From: Daphnia carinata | Taxonomy: Eukaryota > Arthropoda > Branchiopoda > Diplostraca > Daphniidae | NCBI RefSeq assembly: GCF_022539665.2 | Contig: NC_081340.1 | Location: 5,083,357 to 5,147,356 of the forward strand | Reading direction: 5' to 3' | DNA length: 64,000 nt | Part shown: positions 34,901 through 44,900 of the stretch, piece by piece | How the letters are laid out: each line of letters starts with the position of its first letter | Numbering within the stretch: the stretch's first letter is position 1 | Notes under the pieces: model-generated | The model's database searches: none | Told to the model about the DNA's origin: nothing | What the model saw: the letters and a program-made list of their open reading frames with translations, nothing else | Program-made: the position numbers and the translations under genes

Positions 34901-36854
34901 CGACAGCCGAGTACTATCCTGACAGGACGTACATCTTCGCCTTCCTACTCTCGTCGAGGCTATACATCAAACCCCATGCCCTGCTGGCCCAAGTCGTCCG
35001 GCTTTGCATGCTCCAGCAGAACTTGGCCGACCAGAAACTCACTAAAGTACGTTTCAAATCCTTGGCCCACCCTTAAGTTTTTTTTTTTTTTTTTTTATGG
35101 CTACTGTTTACACTTGCCCTAACAAAATAAATCGAATCTTATTTCATTTTGCGAAATAAGAAAAAGCCCCCTTTATATATATATATATCTGATTCGCTCA
35201 CGAGATTAAATTGATTTTGCTGACGTGCTTTCCTTTTGTTTAACGAACCAGGATAAGTTGGGAAGGTTTTGTCCGCACATGGTTCAACTGCTATCCGAGT
35301 GGATGGAAACATTTCCGTACGATTTTCGCGATGAGCGCGTCATGCAGCACGTCCGCCAGTTGACCCAGCGTTGCGTGGCCCTCGATCCTTCGTTGAGACG
35401 GGACGTCTCGCAAATGCTGCATAACCTTCTGCACCGGCTGACGGCCCTTGAAAAATACGAAGAGTTTCTGGAGAAGATCAACACGGAGGCATCAGCCGCT
35501 CTCATAGATACTGTGAATGTGGTTAGTTATCCACTCAACGTAACAGCGCCTTAATTAGTTTTATTCATCCGCAACGCCATGACAATTCGTTTTGTTTTTC
35601 TTTTCAAAAAATTTAGTGCGACGTGACAGAGGTATGCTCCAGCCCGCTGATGCTGGCGCAACAGCTGACACACATTGAGCTGGAACGATTGTCGTTCATT
35701 GGACCCGAAGAGTTTGTGCAGGCGTTCGCCAAGGAGAACCCCAATGTGGAAACATCTTTCAAAGACATGAAGAAAACTCGCAATCTCGAGTCGTACATCC
35801 AGTGGTTCAACAGGCTCAGCTATTTCGTTGCCACCCAAGTGTGCTCGGTATGCCCGTTTCAGACTATATCACGTTTCTCGCGTTCAATTACGCGGTTCTT
35901 AATGTCCGTATCCGATTTCCTTTTCTTTTTTAACGTATAGAATGTCAAGAAGAAGCAGCGCATCAAAGTAATTGAATACTGGATAGAAGTAGCCCGAGAG
36001 TGCTTCAACATCGGTAACTTTAATTCGCTGATGGCCATCATTGCCGGACTCAACATGTCGCCCGTTTCGCGTCTCAAGAAAACGGTAAGATTTCATTGAA
36101 AAAAAGAAGAGTTTTATTAAAAGGCACCGTCTTGGAATTGAGATGTGATTTTTCTTTTTGGTTTTGGTTTTGGTTTTGGTTTTAGTGGCACAAAGTGCAG
36201 TCGGCCAAGTTTTCAATTCTGGAGCATCAGATGGATCCATCTTCGAATTTCAGTAGCTACAGATCGACCCTGAAGGCAGCGATGTGGAGGTCTGCCGGTG
36301 CTAAAGACGAGCGTCAGCGTATTGTCGTCCCATTCTTTTCGCTCCTGGTCAAAGATCTCTATTTCCTCAATGAAGGATGCGCAAATCGGTATTGTGTCAT
36401 GTTGAAATTGTGTGGTAGTAACCAGTTCTTTATCGTTATTGTTTTCTTTCATTGCAGGTTACCGAATGGTCACATCAACTTTGAGAAATTTTGGCAGCTA
36501 GCCAAACAGGTGACGGAATTTATGACGTGGAAGCAGGTGACGTGCCCTTTCGAGAAACACCCCAAAGTCATCCACTATCTACAAACGGGAACGATCCTCA
36601 GCGAAAATGGTTAGCCGTACCTAAACATTTAACTCCTTTTGAAACAAATGTTAATTAATACTTTGTGTATAACAGGTATTGCTCTATCATCATTTGATTG
36701 CGAACCACCAGAAAATTCTCATGAAAAAGAAAGGTTCAAAGCTTTAAAGTGAGTTACAAACCAAAAGTCATCACACGTCAGTTAATCTGAACAGTTCACT
36801 AAAAAAAAAAAAATATGCTTTCAAATTTTCAGATTAGCCGCCATTCACGCATAA
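7389..36854 (+). CDS. RASGEF1B: RASGEF1-family Ras/Rap guanine nucleotide exchange factor, whole coding span with alternative 5' modules
   Basis: This is the full coding span of one long gene. Its conserved C-terminal part (exons 34542-36854) is a RasGEF_N plus CDC25-type catalytic protein closest to vertebrate RASGEF1B. Upstream coding exons at 7389-7499, 7638-7774, 7994-8087, 8278-8328, 18614-19204, 19465-19509, 23403-23462, 26602-26682 and possibly 32715-32855 end in phase 0 just before the core, so several transcripts can be built. Module A plus the core gives about 621 residues, B plus the core about 682, C plus the core about 497. Vertebrate RASGEF1 proteins are about 470-480 residues, so A and B would be lineage-specific extensions. 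The join between modules and core is inferred from splice signals and phase, without transcript evidence. Use of the B symbol reflects family similarity; invertebrates probably have a single member ancestral to A, B and C. Confidence 0.75.
7638..7774 (+). CDS. RasGEF1 module A, coding exon 2: start of a coiled coil
   Basis: The exon starts after TTTTTACAG and ends in phase 2 before gtaagc at 7775. It reads VTSLLLEGERRKLSVLQREL and onward, with leucines at heptad-like spacing and many Glu, Arg and Lys residues, as in a coiled coil. The frame is continuous with the exons on both sides. This suggests that one RasGEF1 isoform can oligomerise or bind a partner through its N-terminus. I do not recognise the sequence as a named domain. 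Confidence 0.65.
7994..8087 (+). CDS. RasGEF1 module A, coding exon 3: end of the coiled coil
   Basis: The exon begins after CTAACAG and completes the split serine codon TC|G. It continues RIQSQYDHLEQEYRQTCIG and ends AAA|gtaagg at 8088, phase 0. The Glu/Gln-rich helix extends the coiled coil of the previous exon. The length of 94 bp is exactly what the phases need, which supports real coding use. Confidence 0.65.
8278..8328 (+). CDS. RasGEF1 module A, coding exon 4 (17-codon symmetric exon)
   Basis: A T-rich tract and AAACAG precede the exon, and AGG|gtaagt (a perfect donor) follows. It encodes SGRSQPAIGLRQTPKAR, basic and probably disordered. It is phase 0 at both ends, so it can be kept or skipped without a frame change. 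Downstream partners in phase 0 are 19465, 23403 and 34542. Confidence 0.6.
8329..18613. other. Long RasGEF1 intron; no supported exon inside
   Basis: The longest frames (197 codons on the minus strand at 15074-15667; 174 codons on plus at 16288-16812) have no domain, no coding-like codon pattern and no consistent splice sites. Present are dinucleotide repeats at 15724-15780 and 15993-16012, CTCF-like motifs near 8568 and 12978, and a TATAAATA box at 11750-11757 between GC-rich flanks. Confidence 0.5.
18293..18298 (+). promoter_or_regulatory. Initiator-like TCAGTC upstream of module B
   Basis: The Inr consensus is matched exactly, with A+1 at 18295, 319 bp before the module B ATG. A DPE-like TGACGT occurs at +26 rather than +28, so the downstream element is not in register. 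The preceding 50 bp carry several CpGs. Weak candidate start site. Confidence 0.25.
18614..19204 (+). CDS. RasGEF1 module B, large 197-codon first exon of unrecognised function
   Basis: This is a GC-rich open exon in AT-rich surroundings. The ATG at 18614 (aaaaATGaaa) is followed by an in-frame ATG at 18626 with a better context (A at -3, G at +4). It ends ACT|gtaaga at 19205, phase 0. The protein has an ordered-looking first part of about 130 residues (…VESILGQGIRMLDVEKKT…, …LLINGVAVPLVGADGDII…, …LLISAGIWRHP…) and then a Ser/Thr/Glu/Pro-rich linker. I recognise no family. It could be a lineage-specific N-terminal domain of the RasGEF1 protein or a separate nested gene, but the phase fit to 19465 and 34542 favours the former. 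Its 5' UTR probably starts at an Inr-like TTCAGTCC near 18295. Confidence 0.7.
19465..19509 (+). CDS. RasGEF1 module B, 15-codon second exon
   Basis: The exon starts after GGTTGCAG and ends CCG|gtacgt. It encodes TNSDSSNDSESVWTP, Ser/Asp-rich with possible casein kinase 2 sites. It is symmetric phase 0, continuing the acidic linker of the preceding 197-codon exon and fitting the Ser-rich first core exon at 34542. Confidence 0.6.
19510..23402. other. RasGEF1 intron sequence; no exon seen
   Basis: Long homopolymers (a 34-A run near 19929-19962, G runs near 19558-19570 and 20656-20665). Two CTCF-like motifs, GCCATCTAGTG at 22410 and GCCATCTACCGGTC at 22498, lie 88 bp apart. The frames are low complexity. 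Confidence 0.5.
23403..23462 (+). CDS. RasGEF1 20-codon cassette exon
   Basis: A 20-T polypyrimidine tract and GAGTTTAG precede the exon, and AAG|gtaaga follows. It encodes PSIFGTVASELTPKDGSSRK, open only in the frame that fits exon 4 of module A and the core exon at 34542. Exactly 60 bp, symmetric phase 0. It is isolated in otherwise non-coding DNA 15 kb from its upstream neighbour, so it is probably a cassette of the long intron. Confidence 0.6.
23463..26221. other. RasGEF1 intron sequence up to the module C promoter; no exon seen
   Basis: AT-rich with T and A runs; (CA)n at 25762-25776 and (GT)n at 25984-26002. The 156-codon frame at 24027-24497 is Phe/Ser-rich and shows no domain or splice support. 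Confidence 0.5.
26222..26255 (+). promoter_or_regulatory. Inr + DPE core promoter for module C
   Basis: TCAGTC at 26222-26227 matches the arthropod initiator TCAKTY exactly, with A+1 at 26224. At +28 to +32 (26251-26255) the sequence GGTTG fits the DPE consensus RGWYV. No TATA box is seen 25-35 bp upstream, as expected for DPE promoters. It lies 378 bp 5' of the module C start codon. Confidence 0.5.
26602..26682 (+). CDS. RasGEF1 module C, 27-codon first exon
   Basis: The ATG at 26602 (gaaaATG) has an in-frame stop TAA at 26581-26583 upstream and a good acceptor (GGTTTCAG) at 26547-26554, so a 5' non-coding exon is expected. The frame reads MLLHSDPRCVICQRFSGANR and onward, with a Cys-x2-Cys pair, to CGG|gtatat, phase 0. 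Spliced to 34542 it would give a protein of about 497 residues, close to vertebrate RASGEF1B. The Inr+DPE promoter at 26222 is correctly placed to drive it. The donor is moderate (gtatat). Confidence 0.5.
26683..32660. other. RasGEF1 intron sequence between modules C and D; no exon seen
   Basis: Long T, A, C and G runs, (GA)n at 28369-28392, a C11-A11 junction at 31885-31906 followed by TAAAA repeats, and a C14 run near 29340. No frame has coding character. Confidence 0.5.
28369..28392. repeat. (GA)n microsatellite
   Basis: About 12 GA units inside the RasGEF1 intron; potential GAGA-factor sites. Confidence 0.95.
32715..33129 (+). CDS. Candidate module D first exon, or a small two-exon nested gene (88 codons)
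   Basis: The ATG at 32715 sits in a strong context (CACCATGG) with an in-frame stop at 32661-32663 upstream. The first open part, 32715-32855, begins MAVYYYAKKIRQSSIGG and is Ser/Ala-rich after that. Three readings exist. (1) It splices from a weak donor AAG|gttctc at 32856 to the RasGEF1 core at 34542 in phase 0. (2) It splices to an exon at 33004 (after TTTTTAG), which adds 41 residues beginning RSLYYDVCAMKSISVREAFE and stops at 33127-33129. (3) It is unspliced and stops at 32946-32948 after 77 residues. Both blocks are richer in GC than the 148-bp putative intron. I recognise no family. Confidence 0.35.
32903..32924. promoter_or_regulatory. 22-bp perfect palindrome made of two inverted NF-kappaB/Rel-like half sites
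   Basis: The arms AAATCCCC and GGGGATTT flank TTATAA. Read outward, the right arm extends as GGGGATTTTT, which fits the Rel consensus GGGRNTYYY, and the left arm fits on the other strand. It lies just downstream of the candidate module D exon. Rel binding is inference from the motif only. Confidence 0.3.
33130..34541. other. Last large intron before the RasGEF1 core; no exon seen
   Basis: Contains (GA)n 33231-33249, (CT)n 33529-33549 and (AT)n 34240-34261. The acceptor for the core is TTTATTTGCAG at 34531-34541. Confidence 0.5.
34240..34261. repeat. (TA)n microsatellite
   Basis: About 11 TA units, 280 bp upstream of the first RasGEF1 core exon. Confidence 0.95.
34542..36854 (+). CDS. RASGEF1B: Conserved RASGEF1 core: RasGEF_N domain plus CDC25 catalytic domain (nine exons)
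   Basis: Exons: 34542-34661, 34849-35046, 35252-35521, 35617-35847, 35941-36084, 36186-36388, 36458-36609, 36676-36748, 36833-36854, stop TAA 36852-36854. All junctions are GT-AG and keep frame (phases 0,0,0,0,0,2,1,2), giving 470 residues from the first codon, TCG. Residues about 41-170 form the RasGEF_N domain, starting at the family block DNNLVSGPLDALLQHLVP. Residues about 200-440 form the catalytic CDC25 domain, with the family hallmarks LAQQLTHIELERL, ARECFNIGNFNSLMAI, SRLKKTW, LEHQMDPSSNF and FMTWKQVTCPFE. CDC25 domains eject GDP from Ras-like GTPases; mammalian RASGEF1A and 1B are reported to act on Rap2, which is family knowledge and not shown here. The first exon is Ser-rich, and its PQTP start resembles the N-terminus of vertebrate RASGEF1B. 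No key block is missing. Confidence 0.95.
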
Positions 36855-37189
36855 TGTTGAATTAAGCGACTGGTAGATGGCGTCGGCATTCCTGTTTTTC
36901 AACCCCTCCCCTCTCTGTTTATATATTTTCTTCACGTGAGAGAACTCCTTTTGCAACCGCAACTTCAGCACTTCCATCTCGATCCGTTTTTTCTTCTTAT
37001 TTTATTTTTTTTTTTTGTCGAAAGTTTGGTCCATTCTAGTCAAGATGTGTCTGCTGTGCTCGCTTCCTGAACTTTTCCGGACAAAATTAAATTCCGCCCC
37101 CGTATTTCTATTTCGTTTCATGTAAATAATATTTTTTGTTCTTCTTCTTCTTCTTCCACCGTCTATACGATATATACATAGTTCTATAT

Positions 37190-37195
37190 AATAAA
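37190..37195 (+). terminator. Polyadenylation signal AATAAA of the RasGEF1 gene
   Basis: This is the first canonical AATAAA downstream of the RasGEF1 stop (36852-36854). It implies a 3' UTR of about 350 bases that is T- and C-rich (36855-37189). Further AT-rich candidate signals follow to about 38.0 kb, so a longer UTR is possible. Confidence 0.45.
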
Positions 37196-40100
37196 TATGA
37201 TCACATCGAAAGGTTTAGTACAGGGCCAGCAGTCCAACTCCCATCTCTTCTCTCCCTCGATTTTTGGAATCCTGAAACAATTGAAGGTCTTCATCCCCTC
37301 TCTAGTCCTGTCCTCATTTCAACCATCCTCCTGAATCCATCATCATTGTAGTAATTATACAACACATCCCACCTCATTGTAGACACACTGCAATCAGACA
37401 AAACATCATCGAGTTGTTACATCCATTATGACCCTTCGTTTTTCTTTGTTTCCATCCGTATTCTCTCCTCACTCTTAATTTGTTTTTGTCGACATTTTGT
37501 GAAAAATATTGGTGTTCCGGATTTTTGTTCGTTTTTCAGATCCATTTGGATCGATTGACATGTTGATGTTGTCGCCCTCCGTAAGAGGCGTTACGTACGA
37601 AAAGAAAACAAAATGGAGTCGGGCAGGGAACATTCAACACACACAAAGTTGCATTCACATCTCAAATTTGTACATTCCTCCTTTTTTCTCTTAATTTTTC
37701 TTTTCTATACTTTTCTCATTACATTCTACCATTTTTCTACATTTTTTTTTCTTCAATTTTTGTTGGAAGAAAAACAAATCTATCAACGTTTCTCTTTTGT
37801 TTTTCACTTTTTGGTTCTTTTTTTCTATCTCATTTGCATGTTTTGCAACGAGCGCGTGTATTTGCTCTTCAAGGGAGGGTTTCGGTCTTTTTAAAAATAT
37901 GTGCATGCAATTTCTCACGTCGTGTGTGTGTCATTATTCGAAACACACTCTCTCACCAACCACACCATGAAAAGTAAAATAAGCAGAAACATATAAACAC
38001 AGACACTTAAAATTATACATACATTATACTTGTGTACCTTTCCCCCCCGTTCTTTTCTTTATCTGGTTTATTATTATTAAATCAACGATGAAATTACAAA
38101 AGATGATCCCCATTTGCCGCGTAAATGTTCGTCTTTTGTTTGCACGTATGCTTTGTTCGAAGGGAGGATGGGTGAGTAATGACGATTTGATACGAACGAT
38201 ATGATTGGGCGACACAAAAACAAAAACATGCTAATGATGCCGGGGAAGGGAGAGCAAAAATCAAAAATGGACAGCAAAATGTGATGAGGAAGGTCAGTTG
38301 AGTTGGTTCAGTCGAGGCACGAGCTCGTCATTACTTTTCATTTATCGTTTGGGACTCACAAAAGTGCTTGCTGTTTATTATTAGTTTTACCAAAAAAAAA
38401 AACACAATGAAACGTTTCTTGACTTGTCACGGTGTTACTAACTGCCAGTGCTTTCCTGCTGACCGATGGCGACGTGTTGGAGCCCTGGAGAACGACAAGA
38501 TTTATTGCTGCAGCGGCCGAAAGAACTTCAGCACAACGGAACCAGGTAGAAATCAACAAGTCCATGTGTGGCCACGGCCTTTGAACTCGTTGGTTATTTT
38601 TCTCCTTTCCGTTAATGTATTCTCTATGATGATGCGTTCACACGTGGCTCTTGTGTTGCAATGGCACGAGTTTTTTCACTGCCGACTTCAGTACCCGTAA
38701 ATTAGCAAGCATGACTCGGTTATGTTGATAGCCATGTCTTCCCTTTTTGTCGAAGCTGCCGGTTATTTTGAATGTGTGAGCGTCCTGGAGTGAGTCGAAT
38801 ACAAAACACTGTAGCTATAACCTAGAAAAAAAAAATGAGAGAAGCTCTTAACGGTCTCATGCAGGTTCCACGTTTCTCTTTCACACATCGTGCGAGCGCC
38901 CACGTTGCTCGTGGTGGTAGACGCTTGTTATTTATAGAGTCCTCGGCCTCTTGTATTTATTATTTTCTTTTCTCAAGTCGTCAGTCGTGATGACGCCAGT
39001 TCAATTAATCTCGGCAATTCTTTTTTTTTCGAGGGGCATTCGTCTATGTATTTATTCATGTGTACTAACCACGTGTGGGAAGTCATCATCATCGTCTGGC
39101 AAAGAAGGGGGGGGGGGGGCAAAGCCATAAATATGTAGTGTGTGTGCGTTTTGTCTGATCTAGTGGTGACAACATTTTGACGAGCCCGGGAAAAAACTGA
39201 TTCTCTTTGTGTGCGTTCTTGTTACACATGAGACGCAAAGAAATTGGATGGAAAAACTGTTTGCATAATACTATTATAATAACAGTTTGAATGTGCGTGA
39301 TTTCTCAAGTATGCCGAGTTTTCTCTTTAATTCCTCTCTGTCTAGTTTAATTCTTCTCAAGTCGTTTTTTTTTTCTAACTATTTTCCGGCCTTTCTCGCT
39401 GGCTGCAGCAGTCACACATTAAGAAAAACACAAAGAAGAAAAAAGACACGTACAAAAGCAGAGCGGCACCAATCGTCGCCCTCTTTTTTTTTTTTTCTTT
39501 TTTTGTATTTTTCTTCACTCGATTATTCGTTATAGAATAATGAAATTCTTTATATCTGCTTACCTTGTGCTTTATATTGAACTTGTTGTGTCGAGAAGCT
39601 CGGCTGAGACAATGAAAAATCACGGAAGCATATCAGTTATTTCTTTTATCTCCTTGTTTTTTAGAGAGTTTTGTGTGATCTTATGTCCTAGACACCTTTC
39701 CGATACGGTGTAGGAGCGAGATCTTAGAACTAGGGAGAGAGAGAGCGCATAGAATCTAAATAGAATGTAACTGACTCGACTTTTACACGCCAAAAAAAAA
39801 AAACACATTGGATGTTAGGATTTAACAAGAAAAAAGGTAGAGGGAATAACAAAAGTTTTCATTGGAGCGCGGAGAGACTCACACACTGGGGTAGGTGTAG
39901 GTAAATTATGTCTGGTCATTGCCGGACTTGCTTCTTTTTTTTCATGTAACAGGAACGCTCGACTTTATTTTTCACCCGAATTTTCTGGATTTTAAAATTT
40001 TTGTTATTTTTTTAAAATTGAATTGAAAATGGAAGGACCGAAAATGTTTCACGCAGTGTCAGGTGTGTTGTGACCATGAAGTTTCCTATCACTACACTCG

Positions 40101-40482
40101 CACTACCACATTGTTGATACAAAAAAAAAGGACGGAGCGGATGTTTTTCAGGCTCTTTGTATTTTTTTTTTCAGTGGATAAAGAAAAGCCTTTGATGTGT
40201 GTGTGGATGCACGGTACGGTATAGATGGGGGGAGGGAACAAAACGCGGATGCAAATCTTGCGGGACATTTACCCGATCTTGTCCGCCGTTGACCGGTGAT
40301 TCCTCAAACCTTTTCTCTGCTCGTTTCCTTTTGTTTTTTGTTACAGTTTCTAAAAAGGCGGTTGGCTGACGCGCATAGCTAACGATCTATATCATCACAT
40401 TATGCATAAAAGGATCTCTCGCTCTCATTCCGACCCAAACCTATGTATAGGCGATAGCAGTGACTAGAAATCTTTTCTGGAC

Positions 40483-40513
<31 letters not shown>

Positions 40514-41882
40514 CAAAATCTATTCTTCTTTTTCTTTGAAAGGAGAGGTATGTAGTAGCTCTTTTTTTTTTTTGGTTCACTTGTTTCTAAAAGGAAATTC
40601 AATCAAGTAGGACGCCCTATTCTGTTCATCTTTGTTCTTTGTCACCGTCGTGTTGCCATCTATCCATCGTTTTTTTCCCTTTTGTTTTATTTCTTAAACT
40701 TTTTTTTTTTTTTTTTTTGTCAAAGTATAGGCATCTTTTCTTTTCTTTTCTTTTTGTCATGTCGCCCGAGTGTTTGTTTCGCATTCTTTTTTTTTTCGTG
40801 AAACTTGGTGTGAACGCACTCGGCGACTCTGGAATTCAAATCACGAACGGGTAGCCTGTCGACCACCTGTGTGCAAATTCCCTGTCAGGTGTTAACAACG
40901 GCCGTGCGACCGATGATGTTGGGGAAGTTCAAAATGCTATTGAGTCGAATGGATACACTTGTTGAGCAAACACACTACGCGTTTGATAAAGGGAAGCGCC
41001 ATCTTTTGGTGTCAATAGGGTCCGTTCTCTTCATCCTCCAAAACCTTTAATCAAAACGAATTTTGTTTTTCAAATGGCCTGTTTCTTTTAGTATCTCAAT
41101 TGGCTGACGAATGACACGTTATTCTTTTTTTCCTCGTAAATTTCTTGTTGTTTTTTTTAAAGTTAATTCTAATTTCGGAAATGATTGATGTAATTGTCGG
41201 TGCGCTTTTCCGTTCATTGAAATATCGAAAACTGTTTAGCCATCGACAGTTACAGATTGATTCGTAAACTTTACCCGGAATTGGACAACCGGAAATTTTG
41301 TTTTTTAACAAAATATTTCTTTGTGGGGAGTTAACAGTAGCAATAACATTTCCAGCAAATCACGATTTCCTTTGTCGTTTTCTGTAAGACTTGCGCAAGA
41401 AAAAAATCATTGCGATGGCACTGTTGTGTTTCAAATCTGCTGTCAATTGAAATCTGCCAAGTTACAATTATTGAGCATAATGAAAAGCTTCAATTTTCTT
41501 GAGTGATTGAGGTTACTAGCGCTAGAGAAATGCTGTCTTTTTTTTTGTCTATAGTTCCGTTTCTTTCAAATGAAAAACTGGCGGGAACAATGAAATGCGG
41601 TGCTGGTCGTGAAGGGAATAGAATAAGAAGAGAGTTTATCTTTTCTTTTTCTTTTTTTTTTTTTTTTTTTCATTTTCAAAGACACAGAGAGAGAAAATCC
41701 CGGATATCTCATCTAGTGTTATAGAATATTAGCCAACTGTGTTAAGCGACGATACAGTAGCAAGCCGAATAATTCTAACAAGGGAATCGAGGACGTGACG
41801 GCCGGTTTTTTTTTCTTTCTTTTACGCCCGGCCTCTTCTTTGCTGATGAGTTGCCTCATTTTCTCCTCGATTTGCCATTGAA

Positions 41883-41923
<41 letters not shown>

Positions 41924-44900
41924 CTCCACTGCCTCTTTTGCGACGCTCTCTCTACTACACATTTTCTCTCGGCGCGCTTTTTAAAACACGACTCTTTTTT
42001 AATTTCTATAATATATTGAAGGGGGGGGATGCATCTTCTACACGTTAAAATTGTGTTGGTTCTTTTTTTATCACAATCGGTTGTGTATACATATTGTCTT
42101 TTATCGTTGAATAGATGATCCAGTTCCGGCAGGCTGACTCCGTGTGTTGGTTGCCAACCATTTAGTTCGCTCTCTCATCACGTCGTTTCGTGATGTTTCC
42201 CTTCTTCTCTTTTTTCTTTATGCATCAGCATCGACATAACAAACAAAAGAAGAAGGTGAAGGGGGGGAAGGAATGAGAACATGATGTAGAGTTAGGAACA
42301 ATTAGTCACTCTTGCGTTCCACCTCGTCCGCCCGACGGCCATTTTGAGAGTCTTCAACTTTTCTTCAACCTTTTGTCTCATTGCCTTGCCTTTACTTGTA
42401 CTATAGATATTACCTCTATTCAAATGATTTTCGACAAACGACCGACACTACAATCTCCTCCTCCTGGAAAAGAGAAGGGAAGGGAAACGAACGAAACCCC
42501 CCCCCCCCCCCTTCGAAAAAGAAAAAGGGAAGTTTTGATAGAAAGAGACAGAGAAACAGGTGAATGTGTTACATGCTTGGCTGGTGCCGAAGAATTGGAG
42601 AGTCCTATCTCTCTTTTTCTTTTTCTTTTTTTTCTAGATATTACTTTGTTATCATTTTTTTTCTCGCTTTTTTTTTTTTTTTTTTTTTTTTGAAATTTCA
42701 AGTCTCTGTCTCGCGCGGAAAGATGGAAAGAGATGCTCGATTTTTGTGGGAGTTTTCGTGCCCGACACGCTCTCGCGCCTTTTTATTTTTACTTAAGAAA
42801 TATTAGAATATCACATTATCACGGCGATTGCGTAACATTCGACACCGGTGGGGTTGATCAAATGTGCGTTTTTTGAAATTTCTTTTTGAAATGATACTCT
42901 TGAATTTGATGTGGGATTGTTTGCGGAGATTAAGAGGCACAACAGTGGGCAGGATTCGATCGCAGTGTCGGATGTTGAGTAAAATCACGACCGTTCCAGA
43001 TGGATCCACGAGATATCTGCATTTGTTCCGTTAACTCTTTCCAATTTCTTTTTCTTCAGGTTCCCATGGAAGATATATATCAAAGTTTTCCTATTGAACT
43101 AATTTTCTCTACACGACAGGTACAGATGTAGGCTATTTGCATTTTACTTAAAAAAAAAACATGCCCCGATGTTTTATTTTAGTGTAACAAATGAGGTTTT
43201 AAATGATGTTCCACTATTTACTCTCGGAGACTTGATTTTGTGTGTGTATGTGTGTGGGGAGGGGAGTCCATCAACAATCATCGGGTTATCCGAGTCCGTG
43301 ACGAACGCGTCACCCATCCGTTATTTGTTGGTTCTCGTTATGATTGGGCGCCGGCTTTCGTCGTGAGTGACGACGAGAACAATAAACACCAAAAACATGG
43401 GGATGCCGACAAAAAAAAGGAGAGTCCATTCTGTATCACGGCCTGCCTCTACGCAAGTTCCGCTCTGTTCTTTCCCTCCGTTTTTTTTTCCTTCGTTTTT
43501 GTTTATCTAGGGTCAAAAACCGTTCGGCCTTTTTGCCGAGCGTTTGGTCAAAAATTTCGTAAGCCTCTTTTCTTGTTTTTTATTTTGCCCCGTAGACAGG
43601 GCCAGAAAAATTCTATTGTGCGTCTAGGTAAAACAGTAAACAGCTGTTCATCACGTATTTACTGTATCCGTTAAAATGAGTTAATGGGAACAAACTGTTT
43701 GGGTCGATAAGTTCTTCCGAGTGTACTCGGAAGTGACCGATGAGAGGAACTGCCTGTCGCCATTGTCTCCCCAATGCTTTTCAATTTCGGATCAATCAGG
43801 ACCGCACATTTTTTTTCCTTCTCTCTATCGTGATACATTTTGATAGGCTTACAATAATAGGTCTTTTACTCTGTTGTTTTTTAAAAGATCGGATCTCATC
43901 GTGACGAGCCTTAAAAATACGTTGAAGCGTTGCAAAGTTGGTCGATTTTTCCGAGTAATCGTGTGAAAAAAACGATACACAAGAGACGATATCCATCAAA
44001 AGGCTTAAATGTTTTTTTTTTATGACTACCAACCGAACTGCAGCGATTTCAAACGACAAAAGCGCCATAGTTTTTTTTTTTTCTTAAAGGGGATTTGATA
44101 GCAACAACAATGAAATCGACGAACTAGTACGTAATCGAACCTATGCTGAAAGATGTAGGGAGGATACGCGCCGTGTAACTTGGATTGAACGAGCAATTCG
44201 TGCGTTGAAATCGCCCCGCAACGATGCAAAACATTTCTTTTCTTTCTCTTCTTTTTTCTCTTTCTTTCCAAAATTTGTACAAATCGGTTGAGGTGACATA
44301 TTTAAAATAATCGAATATTAGTTAGGGAGGTGTCGCAGCAATCAAGGCGTCTCTTGTGCAATTCTGTGAGATGCTGGTAGCTGAAGTTTTTCTTCTACTT
44401 GAAAATGGACAGAATAAGAAATTAAACGTCGTCCTTTTTTTGGTTTTTTCTTATCTCCGCCACAAGTGTGTTGTTATAGCCGAGTGCGTGAATCGGTCAC
44501 GTGATCGTGATGTGGCGGAAAATGGTTACGTTGGTGTAACGTACATCAATAAAAGGGACAATTTGTTGTGGATGTGTTTCTTTAACCGGTTTTCCGGTTG
44601 AAACATCTTCTATTCACTCCGTTCTTCAATACGTTATGACCATTTAATGAATCAATAAAAGTCGTGAATTGGTTGGGAAAAGGATGCAATTAAGGTTGAT
44701 CGATATTCGCCTATTTATTCGATTGAATATTGTAAAAAGGTAGAGATGGGGGGTTGATGATGCGTGAATGAACGACGGCAGATGGCGAGAGACAGAGGTG
44801 CGCGTTTGACGCGTCCGTGCGTGATGCGTGATGCGTGTGCCCACACACTTTTCGGACGTATCCCTCCATCTCTAAGCATCACTCGAATCCTCCCCAAGTC

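Noticed and set aside
43240-43674. 144-codon plus-strand open frame
   Set aside because: It starts in a GT repeat and contains T-run Phe tracts; no recognised motif.
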